NCBI GenBank assembly: GCA_947683625.1
Contig: CANTUR010000126.1
Coordinates: 2,232,001-2,296,000 of the forward strand
Direction of reading: 5' to 3'
DNA: 64,000 nucleotides
Origin: Mallotus nudiflorus
Taxonomy: Eukaryota; Streptophyta; Magnoliopsida; Malpighiales; Euphorbiaceae
Shown here: one piece after another, positions 34,661 through 47,031 of the stretch
Numbering within the stretch: the stretch's first letter is position 1
How the letters are laid out: the number at the start of each line of letters is the position of its first letter
The notes under the pieces: generated by a model
The model's database searches: none
Told to the model about the DNA's origin: nothing
What the model saw: only the letters and a program-made list of their open reading frames with translations
Translations under genes and position numbers: made by a program

Positions 34661-37600
34661 ATGACCATGATCCTCAGGTTTTCCTAGCCCGATCAGCCAC
34701 TCATTATAATTTGGCATAATTCCTAAGTTTTCCTGGATAAAGAAGTCACTCAATAAAAAAAATGAAAACATGACTGTGATCCTTAAGTTTTCCTAGCCCA
34801 ATCAGCCACTCATTATAGTTTGGCATGAATCTCAAGTTTTCCTGGCTTAAGAAGTCACTCAATAAAGAAGATAAAAATGTGACCGTGATCCTTGAATTTT
34901 TCTAGCCTGATCAGCCACTCATTATAGTTTGGCATGATTCTCAAGTTTTCCTAGCTCGAGAAGTCACTCGATAAAGAAGATGCAAATATGAGTGTGATCT
35001 TTGGGTTTTCCTAGCCCGATTAGCCACTCATTACATGTAATATCCCATGTTTTAAAATATTTTAATACTGCATTGGGATATGCAGTGTTAATAATTTTTG
35101 TATATATTTATGATATTTCATGAGTTGTTATTTAATTAAAATTTATTTTTATTTCTTTTATGTTATTTTAAGCACTTTACGTAAAATTTTCCCGAGATTT
35201 ACATTTCCAGGGAAATTGACACGTAAATTATTTATTACTAATTATTTTAAATAGATTTTCATATTTGCATGAGCTCATATATATTTTTAAAATTACTAAA
35301 TAAAATATATATGTGTATTTATTTAATTAAGGTTTAATTAATTACCCTAGTATTTTTTTATTATTTATTAATTAGTTTTAATATTATTTAATTATTTTTA
35401 GTGTATAAATTACTTAATATATTAAATTATATGTGTGGTGAATATTTATTTTCCATACAATATTTTATATTAAAATAATAAAAAATTATATATATATATA
35501 CATACCTATACATATATTATATTTATAAAAAATAAAGTTTGATTTATTTACATCATTCCCATCATCTCCTTCTTCTTCCCCGATGCACGCCTCCATCGCC
35601 AACCACCGCCTGCCATCCCGTTTTCTCACCGTCGGTGTGCCTCCCGGCGTGCCACCTCCTTCCCCAGCCTTCCCCGCCACTAGCAGCTCCCTATTCCGTC
35701 GCGGTTTGGCCGGAATAAGCTCGGGAAGCCGAAACTTGAGTCACCGTCGTTCACGGCATTTTCGACCACCATTTTTGACACCACCAGTCTCTTTCTTCTC
35801 CTTCAGCTCCGTTAAGTGTGATTCCAAGCTTTGTTTCACTTAAAATGGTCTAGATTTGCTTAGGTTTCAATTTTGGTAATTCGGCCATTTTAGGGTTCTT
35901 GATTTTTTTTGAACTTTGAATTGATTGATTCATAAAAAATTACTTCACAAATGTTGTTCCCCTTAGCTTAATCTACATGTGTGAATTTTTGTAGAATTTT
36001 TGGAAATTATTTTGATTTTTGGGTATTTTTGAATATTTTATTATTATTTTCTAATTTTCGAAAATTAATTAATTAAATTGTCAAATTTTGTTTTATGATA
36101 AATATAGGTGTTTAAATGAATTATATAAATTTATTTGAAATTTTTATGAATTTCTATGTATTTATTTTGAATTTAATTAGTTTATGTAATTTTGATAAAA
36201 TAAGGTTAATTGTGTTTTTAATTGAAATTAATTAGTTAATTGAGTTTAATTATTGATATTATTGATAAATATGTTGAGAAAATAAATTTTTTGCAATTAT
36301 ATTATTTTTGGTGAATTTTTGGAGTAATTTTAGTATATTTATATATATAGGGGTATTTTGGTAATTTTACCCTAAATTGGCTAAAAATGTAATTAAATTG
36401 GTTTTAATAGTTATTTAGGGTATAAAAATGATTTCTACAAATTATTTTGTATTTTTAACTAATTAAAACTATTTTTCGTAAATTATTTTCAAATTATATA
36501 TATAATATACGATTTTTCTAAATAAATGAGTTTTTATTGGTTTTTAATGTGTTTTAGGGTTAATTACGTAATTTCCACTTAGTAAATGTATTTTTGTGAT
36601 ATAAGGGTATTTTCAATATTTCTGTATTGTTTTGTAAATTGTGGACCCCGGTCGGTAAACTGTAGTTTGGAGTCCGACCGAGGGGTTGTGGATGTGTTTC
36701 TATGTCTATTTTTCGAAGTGTGTTTCTTTGTAGGGCCGACTCTACTCTTTGAGTAGAGAGATGTCCATTTTACAGGGGAGGTTCTGCTGGATTTTCGGTA
36801 GAATTCTTGTAAAACATGATATCCGGTCGAACCCTAATTCTGATTCTGTGTCTAATATTCTAAATCGAGTTTCTAGGATTTTCTATTAGGTTTATTCTGA
36901 TGTCTGTTATTTATTGTTTATTTAGTTACGCCGAGACCGAGGCCTAGTGGACCAGGCCCATCAGACCCATCTCGAGGAGCGCACTAAGTGTGAGTTATTA
37001 TTTTATATATATATGCTTTAGGATGCATGATTTTAGAAATATATGTTTTATTTTGATTAAATATGCATAATGATTTAATTAGTACTTAAGTTTATTTTTA
37101 GGGTATTTTTGGTTTATTTTTAGTATATTTTAAACTATATGCATGTTTTATTAATGAATTATGTTTAAAATGTTTTTAAATATATTTCTAGTTTATTTTG
37201 TAATTTAATTGGATTTATTTGACGTATATATACTCGAAATATACCTGGTTTATTTTGGTATATTTTTAGTATATATATGGTTTATGTTGCTATTTTATTC
37301 AATTCATGCATCATTTACTTTTATGAATGTATGCTTTATATTTTAATGAAGGATATCAATAGAACGTGCTACCTAGTGGGCAGCACTAGGACCGAGTACG
37401 TACTGGTACGCTTATAGCATTTAGGCTATATTACTAACCTGTTTGAGGATATTGATTGGATTTGATTTATCTGATGTGTGATATGATTTGGGAGTGTGAT
37501 TGTTGGAGCTCGGTTGACCAAGTGTCTCGGGGCCAATCACACTGACAGTCAGACTGCTGGAGCTCGGTTGACTTAGTGTCTCGAGGCCAGTCTACTGTCC

Positions 37601-38481
37601 AAATGGAACAAGTGAATATATTGGAATAAGTGAGCCTATATGGCTAGAGTGTTGTCTAACACTGTTTGAGATTGCAATTTTCTAGGGTTCTATTTGATCC
37701 TTCATGAACTGTGATTTTCAATAAAAATATATAAAATGATTTTATTGCATCTGTGTGTATTTGTTTGTATATATGCTTATTATATATATACTATTGACTG
37801 TGTGCATTGTCATTTAGTATGCATGTATATATACTATAGTAATTCACTCAGTGAGGTCTGACTCCCCTCCGTTGACTATTTTTCAGGAGAGTCATCGTCT
37901 TCAGACCTCAGTAGCAGGCCTGTACGCCGGATTTCTTTTGCCCCGGCTTCTTTATGTAAACTACTCACTTGAGTTTTATTTTTATAATCTAGACACTGCA
38001 GTAGTTGTAAATAAATTGTGGGTTTTATGTATTATATTTGTGTGAGCTATGTATTTTAAGAATTTGAACTGAAACTTGTATTAAAGGATTTTTTTATATA
38101 TGATATGAGAATTCGATTTAATTTCGTTTGACGGAAATATTATTTTGACATTTATGATTTTATTCCGCTACATAATATTTTATTTAATTATATTATTATT
38201 ATTACTATTGCATGTTTTATTTTATTTTAAGCTTGCTACGGGTTCCGAATTCGAAAGAATTCTCATTCCCTAACGCCGGTCACGGTCCCTGTTTTAGGTC
38301 GTGACATTACAGTTTCACATAATTCCTAAGTTTTCTTAGCTCGAGAAGTTACTCAATAAAGAACATGAAAATGTAACTGTGATCATTAGGTTTTCCTAGC
38401 CCAATCAGGCACTTATTATAGTTTGGCATGATTTCTAAGTTTTCCTAGCTCAAGAAGTCACTCAGTAAAAGAAGATACACT
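34661..38481. repeat. 109-bp tandem array, split by the solo LTR
   Basis: Units start at 34661, 34770, 34879 and 34988, then after the solo LTR at 38373. Removing 3276 bp (LTR plus one target copy) puts the last start exactly 109 bp after the previous one. Each unit contains TTTTCCTAGC, GATCAGCCACTCATTATAG and GAAGTCACTCAATAAAGAAG. It lies in the 3' region of Tat-1. Confidence 0.92.
35036..38306 (+). mobile_element. Solo LTR of the element A family
   Basis: 3271 bp, TGTAATATCCC to GTCGTGACA, bounded by a perfect TTACA duplication (35031-35035 and 38307-38311). It matches the element A LTRs along its whole length in reverse orientation. Shared landmarks are the (TA)n site, the CTACCTAGTGGGCAGCACTA block (~37369-37388) and the GTGAGTTA region (~36990). 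Solo LTRs arise by recombination between the two LTRs of one insertion. It splits the 109-bp array of Tat-1. Confidence 0.96.
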
Positions 38482-38735
38482 TTAGGGATTCAAACCCAAC
38501 CAGACACCTCCTGTGAAGCGCACTTCAAGATTCAAACCCAACCAGATGCTTGTTAAAAGAAAAATGCACTTTGAGGATTCAAACCTAACCAGACATTTCT
38601 CATGCACTTTGAGGATTTAAACCTGACTCGACACTTATTCAAAAAAATGCACTTTGGGGATTCAAACATAACCAGAAATTTCTCACAACATGCAATTTAT
38701 GGATTTAAACCCAACTATACGCTTTTTAATACTCT
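38482..38735. repeat. Irregular ~37-46-bp tandem repeats
   Basis: About six units of the form ACTTTGAGGATTCAAACC, CAACCAGACAC, then a variable spacer. They directly follow the 109-bp array. Non-coding. Confidence 0.8.
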
Positions 38736-38769
38736 GATAAGAAAAAATGGGGCAAAAGAAGAAAACAAT

Positions 38770-39030
38770 AAGGGAAGCCATATAGCCATGCAGGCATCAA
38801 GTAGAAAAACACAAAAGAAGTCATATAGCCATGCAGGCATCATATGAGAACACACAATAAAAGCTATATAGCCATATAGGCATCAGGCTAAACAAACAAC
38901 AAACAAAACGTGCATTAAACAAAGATAAATAAAAGGTGCCATATAGCCTCTGGGAGTTTGGCGGAGACAATTAAACAATAAGTTAGAATCAGATTAATTC
39001 AAGACAAACTGTGTAGCCTCATAGGCATCA
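38770..39030. repeat. Repeats of CATATAGCCATGCAGGCATC
   Basis: Four or more degenerating copies (about 38779, 38821, 38868, 38939 and 39012) spaced by 45-75 bp. Part of the repeat-rich Tat-1 3' region. Confidence 0.75.
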
Positions 39031-39660
39031 GGCAAAATCAACATAGCAAGACTGTAACCTACATATTAAAGCTAGCCCACTCTAAAAGCACATCAAAAAG
39101 ATTTAATGTTGACTTATGAATGATCATGGTCTTTGGAAATCCTCAAAATAATGTGATAACACAAGCTCGTGCGGTGTGTGCAACATTTGTAAGATACTTG
39201 CATTATTCTAATGTGCACATGTATGAGATGACAAAATAATTCTTGCAAAACTTTTTTGTATGCATGTACCAAGAGAAAAAAATAAATCTTAAATGATTTA
39301 GTCAAATGCCTTTTCTATTTAAAGTTCATCTTTAGGAACTAGCCCTTCTTCCATTAAAGAATTTGAATCCAAAAGTTGAGTCTATATAAACAAAACAGAA
39401 TTTAGGACCCTCTCATAGTCAAATTGGGATCATGATAACAACACATCCCCCCTGGCTTAATTGATTCCTTATAATGTTTTGTTGTCGTTAACAATTGTGC
39501 TTGACCCTTAGTGTGGAAGAGACTTTGTTTGAAAACTCTATTACTCATGAGGCTCAACTCATCTCAAAACTTGCCCCCTAATCAAGGACTTGATAGACTC
39601 TCTTATTTTTGCACTACCAAGTAGAATCTTATATCTCTTTAACTGCTCTTCTTAGAATGA
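39031..39660. other. Tat-1 3' region, no gene seen
   Basis: AT-rich with no domain-bearing frame and no obvious repeat. Assigned to Tat-1 by position only. Confidence 0.5.
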
Positions 39661-39689
39661 AAATAGAACTAATTTTATTTTATATTCCA

Positions 39690-39975
39690 TTTTTTGCCTA
39701 GGTTGGTCCTTTTCTAGAAGTTTTCAAACCTAACTGGGTCTTTCATTTTTTTCCTTTTTATTTTCCCTCTTTTATCTAGGTTATACCCTTTCTAGGATTT
39801 TTCAACCTAGCTCGGTCTTTCATTTTTCTTTCTTTTCTATTTTCCCTCTTTTGCCTAAGTCTATCCTTTTTAAGAAGTTTTCAACCTAGCTAGGTATTTC
39901 ATTTTTTTCTTTTTTATTTTCCCTCTTTTGCTTAGGTCGCTCCCTTTTTAGGAGTTTTCAACTTGGCTGGGTGGT
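39690..39975. repeat. ~78-bp tandem repeats (TTTTGCCTAGGT type)
   Basis: Four units starting near 39693, 39771, 39849 and 39927, each with a TTTTGCCTAGGT-like word, CCTTTTTAGAAGTTTTCAACC and a T-rich tail. Similar T-rich units occur in the 3' region of Tat-2 (60040-60130 and 60945-61130), which supports a shared origin. Confidence 0.8.
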
Positions 39976-40809
39976 TGCAAATTCATGGTGACAGTCAACC
40001 ACTTTTGTTATGCTTAATGTTCATGATGTCATTTTAGCTACTAACTGTTCTTACTGTTGATTGTCAAACATTGATGTCACTCATGCTGTTAATTACTGCA
40101 AAACTTATGAGTCCATGTCTGACACTTCACGTGCTAACAATATGTCAGTCATGTTTATCTTCACATGATTACTCCTCTGTTATAATCATGCATGCCACAT
40201 TATACTTGTTATTGGTCAACCCTTTATGGGTTTTCTGACCAACTATTTTTAGCTATTGGTGGGAGTTTTATTTAAGAATAAGGACATTCCAAGAATTGCT
40301 CAAAATTAATTTTTCAAATATAGTTGGCATAAACAAAGATTTCCCATTTTCTTTCCCCATAATTTCCTTCCTTTTTTCCTTTTTTTTTTCTTTTTTTTTT
40401 CTTTTTTTTCTTTTTTCTTTCTCTTAATGAATATGAGGAATTCATTTCAAGGAAAACTAAGGTTGAATGTGATTGAAGAAAAGTTTAAAATTCAATTCTG
40501 ATATTTTAGTCCTCTCATTTTATCAATTTTTTTTCAAATCTCTCTCTCATTCAAGCGTAAAATTACATGCACAATTATAATAAATTCATACACATGTAAA
40601 TTAGAAAATCAAATATTCATTAGCATTAAAGATAAAATGGTGTAGCAAGATATGGTTTTGAGTTATTATAGTCTCAACTAATAAACAACTACTCATGAAA
40701 GTTCAAATTCAAGTCAACTTCAACTTGTACTCCAAAATGGTACAACTCATAGAAGTTCATTATGTCCATGTCCTTCAACTTGTTAGCCATAGGTGGAATG
40801 TAGGCTTCT
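39976..40809. other. Tat-1 3' region with T-rich tract
   Basis: A pyrimidine-rich run of mainly T (about 40360-40425) is the only striking feature. No coding frame. The stretch ends where element B begins; CTTCT (40805-40809) would be the left copy of its target site. Confidence 0.5.
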
Positions 40810-41649
40810 TGTCATGACCCAAACCGAAAGGTACGTGACCAGCACTAGGGAATAGGAATACATAAAGTACCCAAAACCCATAGTAAGCCTTAAAAAATTT
40901 TCATGAAATAAAACAATACACTTAACAATAAACCAAAAATAAACTAATGATAAATGCACAATACCAAATACATATAATAATATTCTTCAAATACAACATC
41001 ATTTCAATACAGGATACAAATAACACAAGTTCATAGATAAATACTACGATGTCTATAATTTAATTATGCAATACATTTATCAGTCTAACATACATAATAT
41101 AGCAAGTGAAGAACGAACCCGGTGCAGACAAGGAATACTAAGGACCTAACCGTGAGGTCCTGAAAAAATAGGTTAAAAGGAATCAAACCTCACTGAGTGA
41201 ATTAATTCTATAAAGTACGTGTTGGTTTATAAAAAAAATTATTAAAACCTCTTTTCAAAATAAATTTAAATAAAGTAATCATAACCCTTAAAATAATTTA
41301 TTTTTCACAATAATATTTAAATGGAATCTATTTATAATTTTTAAATCAATTTAATATAAAATCCCTATAAGAAAATACATAGAATAATTATTTTTGTGGA
41401 AAGTCTGGTAGAACACCTAAACCTTAAATCTAATAGTCTTTCAGCTCTTTTTAATCCAAGTGACTGCCATCCCGAGAGCAAGGTCAACTGAGTTACTGCC
41501 ATAGTCATTTCCCTTATTTCATATTGATGTCCCGAGAGCAAGCTCAACCAAGTTAAATCCTTTTTTTCCTGCCCAAGAACACTAGCTCCACTGAGCTCTA
41601 ACCATTTACACTTGTCCAAGAGCACACACTCCACCGAGACTATTTCACA

Positions 41650-43490
41650 TGTTATATGTCATTTATACATATAATTTCAAGAGCATTTTTATTATTTTTA
41701 TATTATATTTTTATAAGTTTATTTAATTATTATTAATTTTACTTGCATTTAGCATAATATTATTTAATTTTCATTTTAAGAATACATTTGCATGTTTGTT
41801 TAATAATTAAGTGCATTATAGTATCTAATTAAATTATTTATTGTAGTTTTGTGAACTATAGTGCATGATCATGTCTAGAACTGTACCTAAAAATTTTTCA
41901 TACATAAGCTAGCACACAACTGTGTGATCATTAAGAATCCTGCACGCTTCACTACACGACTATGTAAGAAGGTGTGCACTGACATAATTAAAGCCAAGCC
42001 TGATGAAGAAGCTATGCACACCCCCACCATACGACCATGTATTAAGTCATGCACAAATTTGGAATAGTGCACACTCGTGTGCATGGCCATGCGCTAAGGT
42101 GTGCACACAAAATTAACGTACACGCCCTATTGCACACCCATGTGCATGGCCATGCGCTAGGGTGCGCACTCATGAAAAATCTTCCTTTTTCATTCATGAT
42201 TACAGATTTAGAAAATTTCAAAATTAGAAGATTACATAATTATAATATTCTAGAATTGGAAGTTCTGTAGGAAAGAGATGGCTATAAAAAGAGGATCGAT
42301 TCATCAATTCAGGAATTCATTAAAATCAACATTCATAAATATTTTTAGCAGAGAAGAAGCAATATTTCAAGTTAATCACGTTTTCATGTTTAGAATATAT
42401 TTGATTATGATTATTTCCATCATGCGTAACTAATTTACTCAGGGTTTTGATTCATGTAGCTAAACTACTGCTTTTTTGGATTTTTATATTTTAATTCAAT
42501 AAGTTAATATTCAGTCACTTTTACAAGTTATTTCTATATGTTCTTATATTTGATTTTAGGTTTGATTAAATGCATGCTTTTGGGTAGATTAGTAGACAAA
42601 AAAAGTTGCATGATCTATCAACTCATAGACTTGTGAAACTTAGGAACCTTAATCACAAAAGTAGATAAATCCTTCGAGGAGTATTAAATTGCTAAGGAAC
42701 TAAATGAGTCTTAATTAATTTACTTTACCATGAAAATAGGTGGTAATTAGTTTTGACATACTTGAATGATCTCGAAAAAGACTTTAAGTAATTTGAGTAA
42801 TTTACCCTTGACTGTATTAACAAGTTGAATTAAGATTAAATCCCATAATTGAAGTAAGTGTCTAGTGAAGCAAATCCAGACTCTATCTTTCGATTACAGA
42901 ATTTTTATTTTAAATTTAGAATTTATCTTTATTAGTTAATATAGTATTCTATTTCAATTAAATATATTTTATTAGCTTTTGGAGATAAAATTACGGTTAG
43001 TATTTGGTATCAATCTCCTCGTGGGAACAATACTTGATACTCAAACTTTACTACTTGTTGCGAACTGTGCACTTGCAGAAATTGCCTAATAAGTTTTTGG
43101 CATTATTGCTTGGGAGATCGGCAATATCAATACTAGCGCACTTTTTTTCTGTTAGACTAACATTTTTATTTTTATTTTATTTTATTTTCTTACTTTTTCT
43201 TTTCAGGTATTTGATTCTTGTTTATGCATACAATATCAAAACGTCTTGAAATAGAGAAAGTAAATCCAAAAATTGAAAAGACTTGAAAAACAACTGAAAG
43301 GAGAAATGATAAAAAGATAAAAGAATGGCTAACCAAGCAGTAAGAGCTTTAGAAGAATATGGGGTTCCAAGTCTTATAGGAAGCCAAAACTATATTGTGA
43401 AGTTGACCATTGAAGCCAACACCTTCAAAATTACCTATTGTATTGTTTACTACTTGTTGTGAACTGTGCACTTGTGAAAATTACCTAACA
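41650..43490 (+). mobile_element. Internally deleted Athila-type gypsy element
   Basis: A 1841-bp block with TG...CA ends and a perfect TCACA duplication (41645-41649 and 43491-43495). 41650-43091 is a full LTR. A tRNA-type primer region follows (AGTTTTTGGCATTATTGC, 43092-43109), degraded from the TTTTTGGCGCCGTTGC pattern of Athila elements. Next come a leader and the first ~40 codons of gag. The last ~45 bp (43446-43490) repeat the end of the LTR (43045-43091). All of pol and most of the 3' LTR are missing, yet both outer ends are intact. It sits in the left LTR of element B. Confidence 0.85.
43325..43460 (+). pseudogene. Athila-type gag N-terminal stub
   Basis: ATG 43325 opens a 45-codon frame with the Athila gag start pattern (EEYGVPSL, then TIEANTFKI). 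It runs into the LTR remnant and stops at TGA around 43460. It shows how much of the internal region was kept. Confidence 0.7.
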
Positions 43491-45581
43491 TCACATTACA
43501 AATAAACCAAGATTTTATCCAAACACATATGGTCCTAGTGACACCCACTAGATAGCACGTCCTACCATTATCTCCAAATCAATTTAAATTATAAATCATT
43601 AAATAAATAAAATAAATAAATCATTAAATAATGAATAATTAAATGATTAACTAATAAACAAATAAAATATCACGAAGCAATTTCCCTTAAATATGTTTTT
43701 CAATTTCTACTTGCAAATATAAAATAAATGATCATGCATATGGCAATATAAATATATTCATGTTTTAATCATATACTCATTTCTTTATTATAATTAATTA
43801 TTTGAAAATATAATAAAAGCATGCACAACACACATTTCACAAAATTAACTCACAGGTTTAGCGTGACGGGCGACGCGTTCTCTATTGCTCAGGTGCCACA
43901 GCTCGAATCCTAAAGTTCTTTAAAATAAATGATATTTATTTAAAATATGCTTGTAATATAAAATAAAATAAATTCTGAAAACTCTCAAAATTTATAGAAA
44001 ACATGGAATTGACGAATTTGACTCGACCAAAGACATAAGGTCAATTAAAACTAGAGATTCGGCACAAGTTGATGTCATGTTTTATGAAAAATCTATTGAA
44101 AATTCGGCAAAGTCTCCTCTGTAAAATGAACATCTCTCTACTAAAAATAAAGTCATTCCTACACGAAAACATACTTTTATTCACAACACAGTTCTACACT
44201 CGGGTCGGGTTCTCAAACTATGCACGATTCCCGATCGAGATCACCAAAACACTACTACAAAACTAATTTAAATCATAAAAAAATAGCAAAATTTTATTAA
44301 AATCTATTTCGGTTATAAAATAAATTCTTTTAAATAATAATATACAAAAATCTAATTTTTCATTTAACCCAATAAAATTTCCTATTTAACATACAATATC
44401 TATATTTAAGAATTATAAATTATAAAATTTTGGAAATTTATAAAAAATGTATATTAGTACTAATATCAATTAAATCAACCAAATAATCAAATAGTATAAT
44501 ATTTACATACATTATATTATTTCTGGAAAAATTAATCTATATTTAACAAAATATATAAAAATACTAATTTAACTAATAAAATTATTTTATGCCTTCCAAA
44601 ATTAACATTACCATTCTACTCAATAATTTAACTACAAATTTACTAAAACCCAATTAAAATCAATTTATACAATTTTTCTCTAAAAATTCATATTTCACAC
44701 AAACTTTTAAAAACTCATAACTTAAAATCAATAATTAATTTTAACAAACTTCCTTCACAAGATAAACTCCAAAAAATATATAGAATTTAATAAAAATAAG
44801 AAAAACTTGTATCCCATGATAGTGTGAACAGTAACCAACACCAAAAAAATTCAAATTTTCCAAATAATTACAAAAAATTAAACAAAAATTACCCTTACAT
44901 AACTAATGATCTCTGCAACAAGATTAATAAAGGAAATTAAGTCTAAAACTCAAAAAAAAATTCAAAATATCAAAAATACACAATTTACATATACCTTGAT
45001 CTACAATGATCCGAACGATGGATTGATGATCCGAGGGGAGATCATTGAAGCTTGGGAGATGAGGAATCCATAAACACTAGAATCGCGACCATCCGATGGA
45101 GGAATCTTCACTAGAGTTCAAAACCAAATCCGACCAAATTAGGGCAAAACAGGAAAAAGGAAAAGACGGGGCTACAGCAGGAGAGTCTTGGAGGAGCTGG
45201 GTTGCTGCTGACATGTTGTGGTGGTGCTGAGCTAGTGTTGGTGGTGAAAGCGTAATGGCTATGGCAAAAGGAAGAAAGGAAGAAAAGAAATAGTAAGGAA
45301 GAAGAAGATTTGGCTTGAAAATTTTTTCATGGTGTCACTTTTTTTTTAAGAAAAAGACAAAAGTATAATAATTAAAAATTAAAAAAATTTACTTTACAAA
45401 CATATATATATATAATTAAACCTTTATCAATAAAAACACCATTAACAATAATTAATCCTAAAATAATAATAATATTAAAATAATATTTGATGTTAAAAAT
45501 TTCAAATTAAATTTCACAAGTAATCAAACTTAATAATCCACTTTTAATATAAATATATATAAAAATATTCGAGTCTTTACA

Positions 45582-45595
45582 ATTTTCCTCCTTAA
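45582..45595 (-). other. Polypurine tract of element B
   Basis: The plus strand reads ATTTTCCTCCTTAA, so the minus strand is AAGGAGGAAAAT directly before the 3' LTR. Confidence 0.75.
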
Positions 45596-45659
45596 AAAAT
45601 ATTCATCCTCGAATTTAAATAAATAATAAAAAGAAATACAAATATTTGCTACTGAAAAA

Positions 45660-46980
45660 GATAAGGGTACGTTGCCTTCATTCTTGTCTATATCTCCCAC
45701 ATGCAGTCCTCCACTGCATAGTTGCTCCTTAGCACTTTCACCATCGGAATCTCCTTAGTGCAAAGCTAACAAACTTGGCGAACCACTATCATCACTGGGT
45801 ACTCTTCATACGTCAAATCCTCACTCAGCTCCACTATTTGAGGCTAAAGAAATTATGAAGAATCGAAAATATACTTCCTCAACATCGATACATGGAACAC
45901 TAGATGAATTCGATACAACTCCGACGATAACACCAATTTGTACACCACTTCGCCAACTCTCGCTCGAATCTTGAAGGGTCCGACATATCTAGGAGCTAGC
46001 TTACCCTTCTTACCAAACCTCATCACTCCCCTCATTGGAGACACTTTAAGAAACACCAAGTCTCTAATAAAGAATGATACACCCTTCCTCTTAGGGTTTG
46101 CATATCTCTTTTGCCTACTGAAGACTGTCCTCAACCTTTGCTGAATAATGGGAACTTTCTCAAAAGTAACCTTTACCAATTCTAGTCCTGTCAACTATCT
46201 CTCGCCAACTTCCCAATACAAAGGCGACCTACACTTTCTTTCATACAGTGCTTTATATAGAGCCATTTCAATACTAGCATGATCATTATTGTTATATGAA
46301 AATTTAATTAATGGAAAGTGTACGTCCCAATGGCCACCAAAATCCATCACACACATCCGTAGCATATCCTCCAAAGTCTAAATGGTCCTCTCAGACTGAC
46401 CATCAGTTTGAGGATGAAAAGCTATGCTAAAGTCCAACCTTGTACCTAAAGCCTTATGTAATTCTTGCCAAAAGACTGAAGTAAAAGTGACTCCTCTATC
46501 AGACACTATACTAATAGGTACTCTATAGAGACAAACAATCTGATTGACATACAATCACACTAACTTATCAGTAAAGTATGTCTTCTTAATTAGTAGAAAG
46601 TGAGCTGACTTAGTCAGTTTTTTAATTATCACCCAGATAACATCATAGCCATTTGGCATACAAGGCAATCCACCTATAAAATCCATAGCAATCATATCCC
46701 ACTTCCACTTTCAGATAGGTAAATGCTGCAATAATTATGAATGCCTCTGGTGTTCCAACTTCACTTGCTAACAAGTGAGACACTTGGACACAAATTCTGC
46801 AATGTCTCTCTTCATCCCATTCCACCAATACGTATCTTTTAAATCATGATACATCTTGGTAGAACTTGCATGAATGCTATAAACAGAAAATTGGGCTTCC
46901 TCCATAATCTCCTTCCTTAAATCATCCACATCAGGTGCACACAACCTTGTGCCTAAATGCAACATGCCCTCACTATTAAT
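45660..46980 (-). pseudogene. Integrase and chromodomain remnant, element B
   Basis: 46768-46965 holds the zinc-binding N-terminus (CLTC). 46200-46640 is the core in shifted frames. 45853-46194 is the C-terminal region (FGKKGKLAPRYVGPFKI), and 45690-45850 the chromodomain text (IPMVKVL, then a stop in the WE-rich block). Many stops and frame changes, far more than in element A. Confidence 0.85.
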
Positions 46981-47031
46981 AACAAAGTCTCTAGATTGAC
47001 CTTATTGCACTTCAAACATAATCTTCTGAAA

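Larger units (their letters stand above)
21004..40809 (-). mobile_element. Tat-type Ty3/gypsy element (Tat-1), host of nested insertions
   Basis: The left end TGTGTGCGGTGAG with AAGCGCGTGT and TTTAGCGACCACAAC matches base for base the pattern of the second Tat-type LTR (53135 onward). The LTR runs 21004-22932, is split by element A, and ends with ACA at 34486-34488. A C-rich tract follows, as expected for a minus-strand element. What follows (34501-40809, minus insertions) is its 3' untranslated region, full of tandem repeats, a known trait of the Tat group. No pol is seen before element B cuts in at 40810; it may resume beyond the window. Confidence 0.7.
40810..45581 (-). repeat. 3' LTR of element B, interrupted
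   Basis: TGTCATGACC to CTTTACA on the plus strand. Without the Athila-type insertion and one target copy it is about 2.93 kb. It aligns with 50642-53134, including GAGAGCAAGCTCAACC and CCCACTAG blocks. Confidence 0.9.

Noticed and set aside
35583..35843. Pro/Ser-rich plus-strand frame in the solo LTR as a host gene
   Set aside because: It lies wholly inside the LTR and has counterparts in the element A LTRs; kept only as a finding about a GC-rich island.
38776..39030. Regular spaced repeats resembling a CRISPR-like array
   Set aside because: Plant nuclear context, degenerate units and spacers that are also related; it is a tandem repeat in a retroelement tail.
41887..42270. His/Val-rich frames around GTGCATGGCCATGCGC words
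   Set aside because: They come from short imperfect repeats within the Athila-type LTR; both strands give similar text and no domain is seen.
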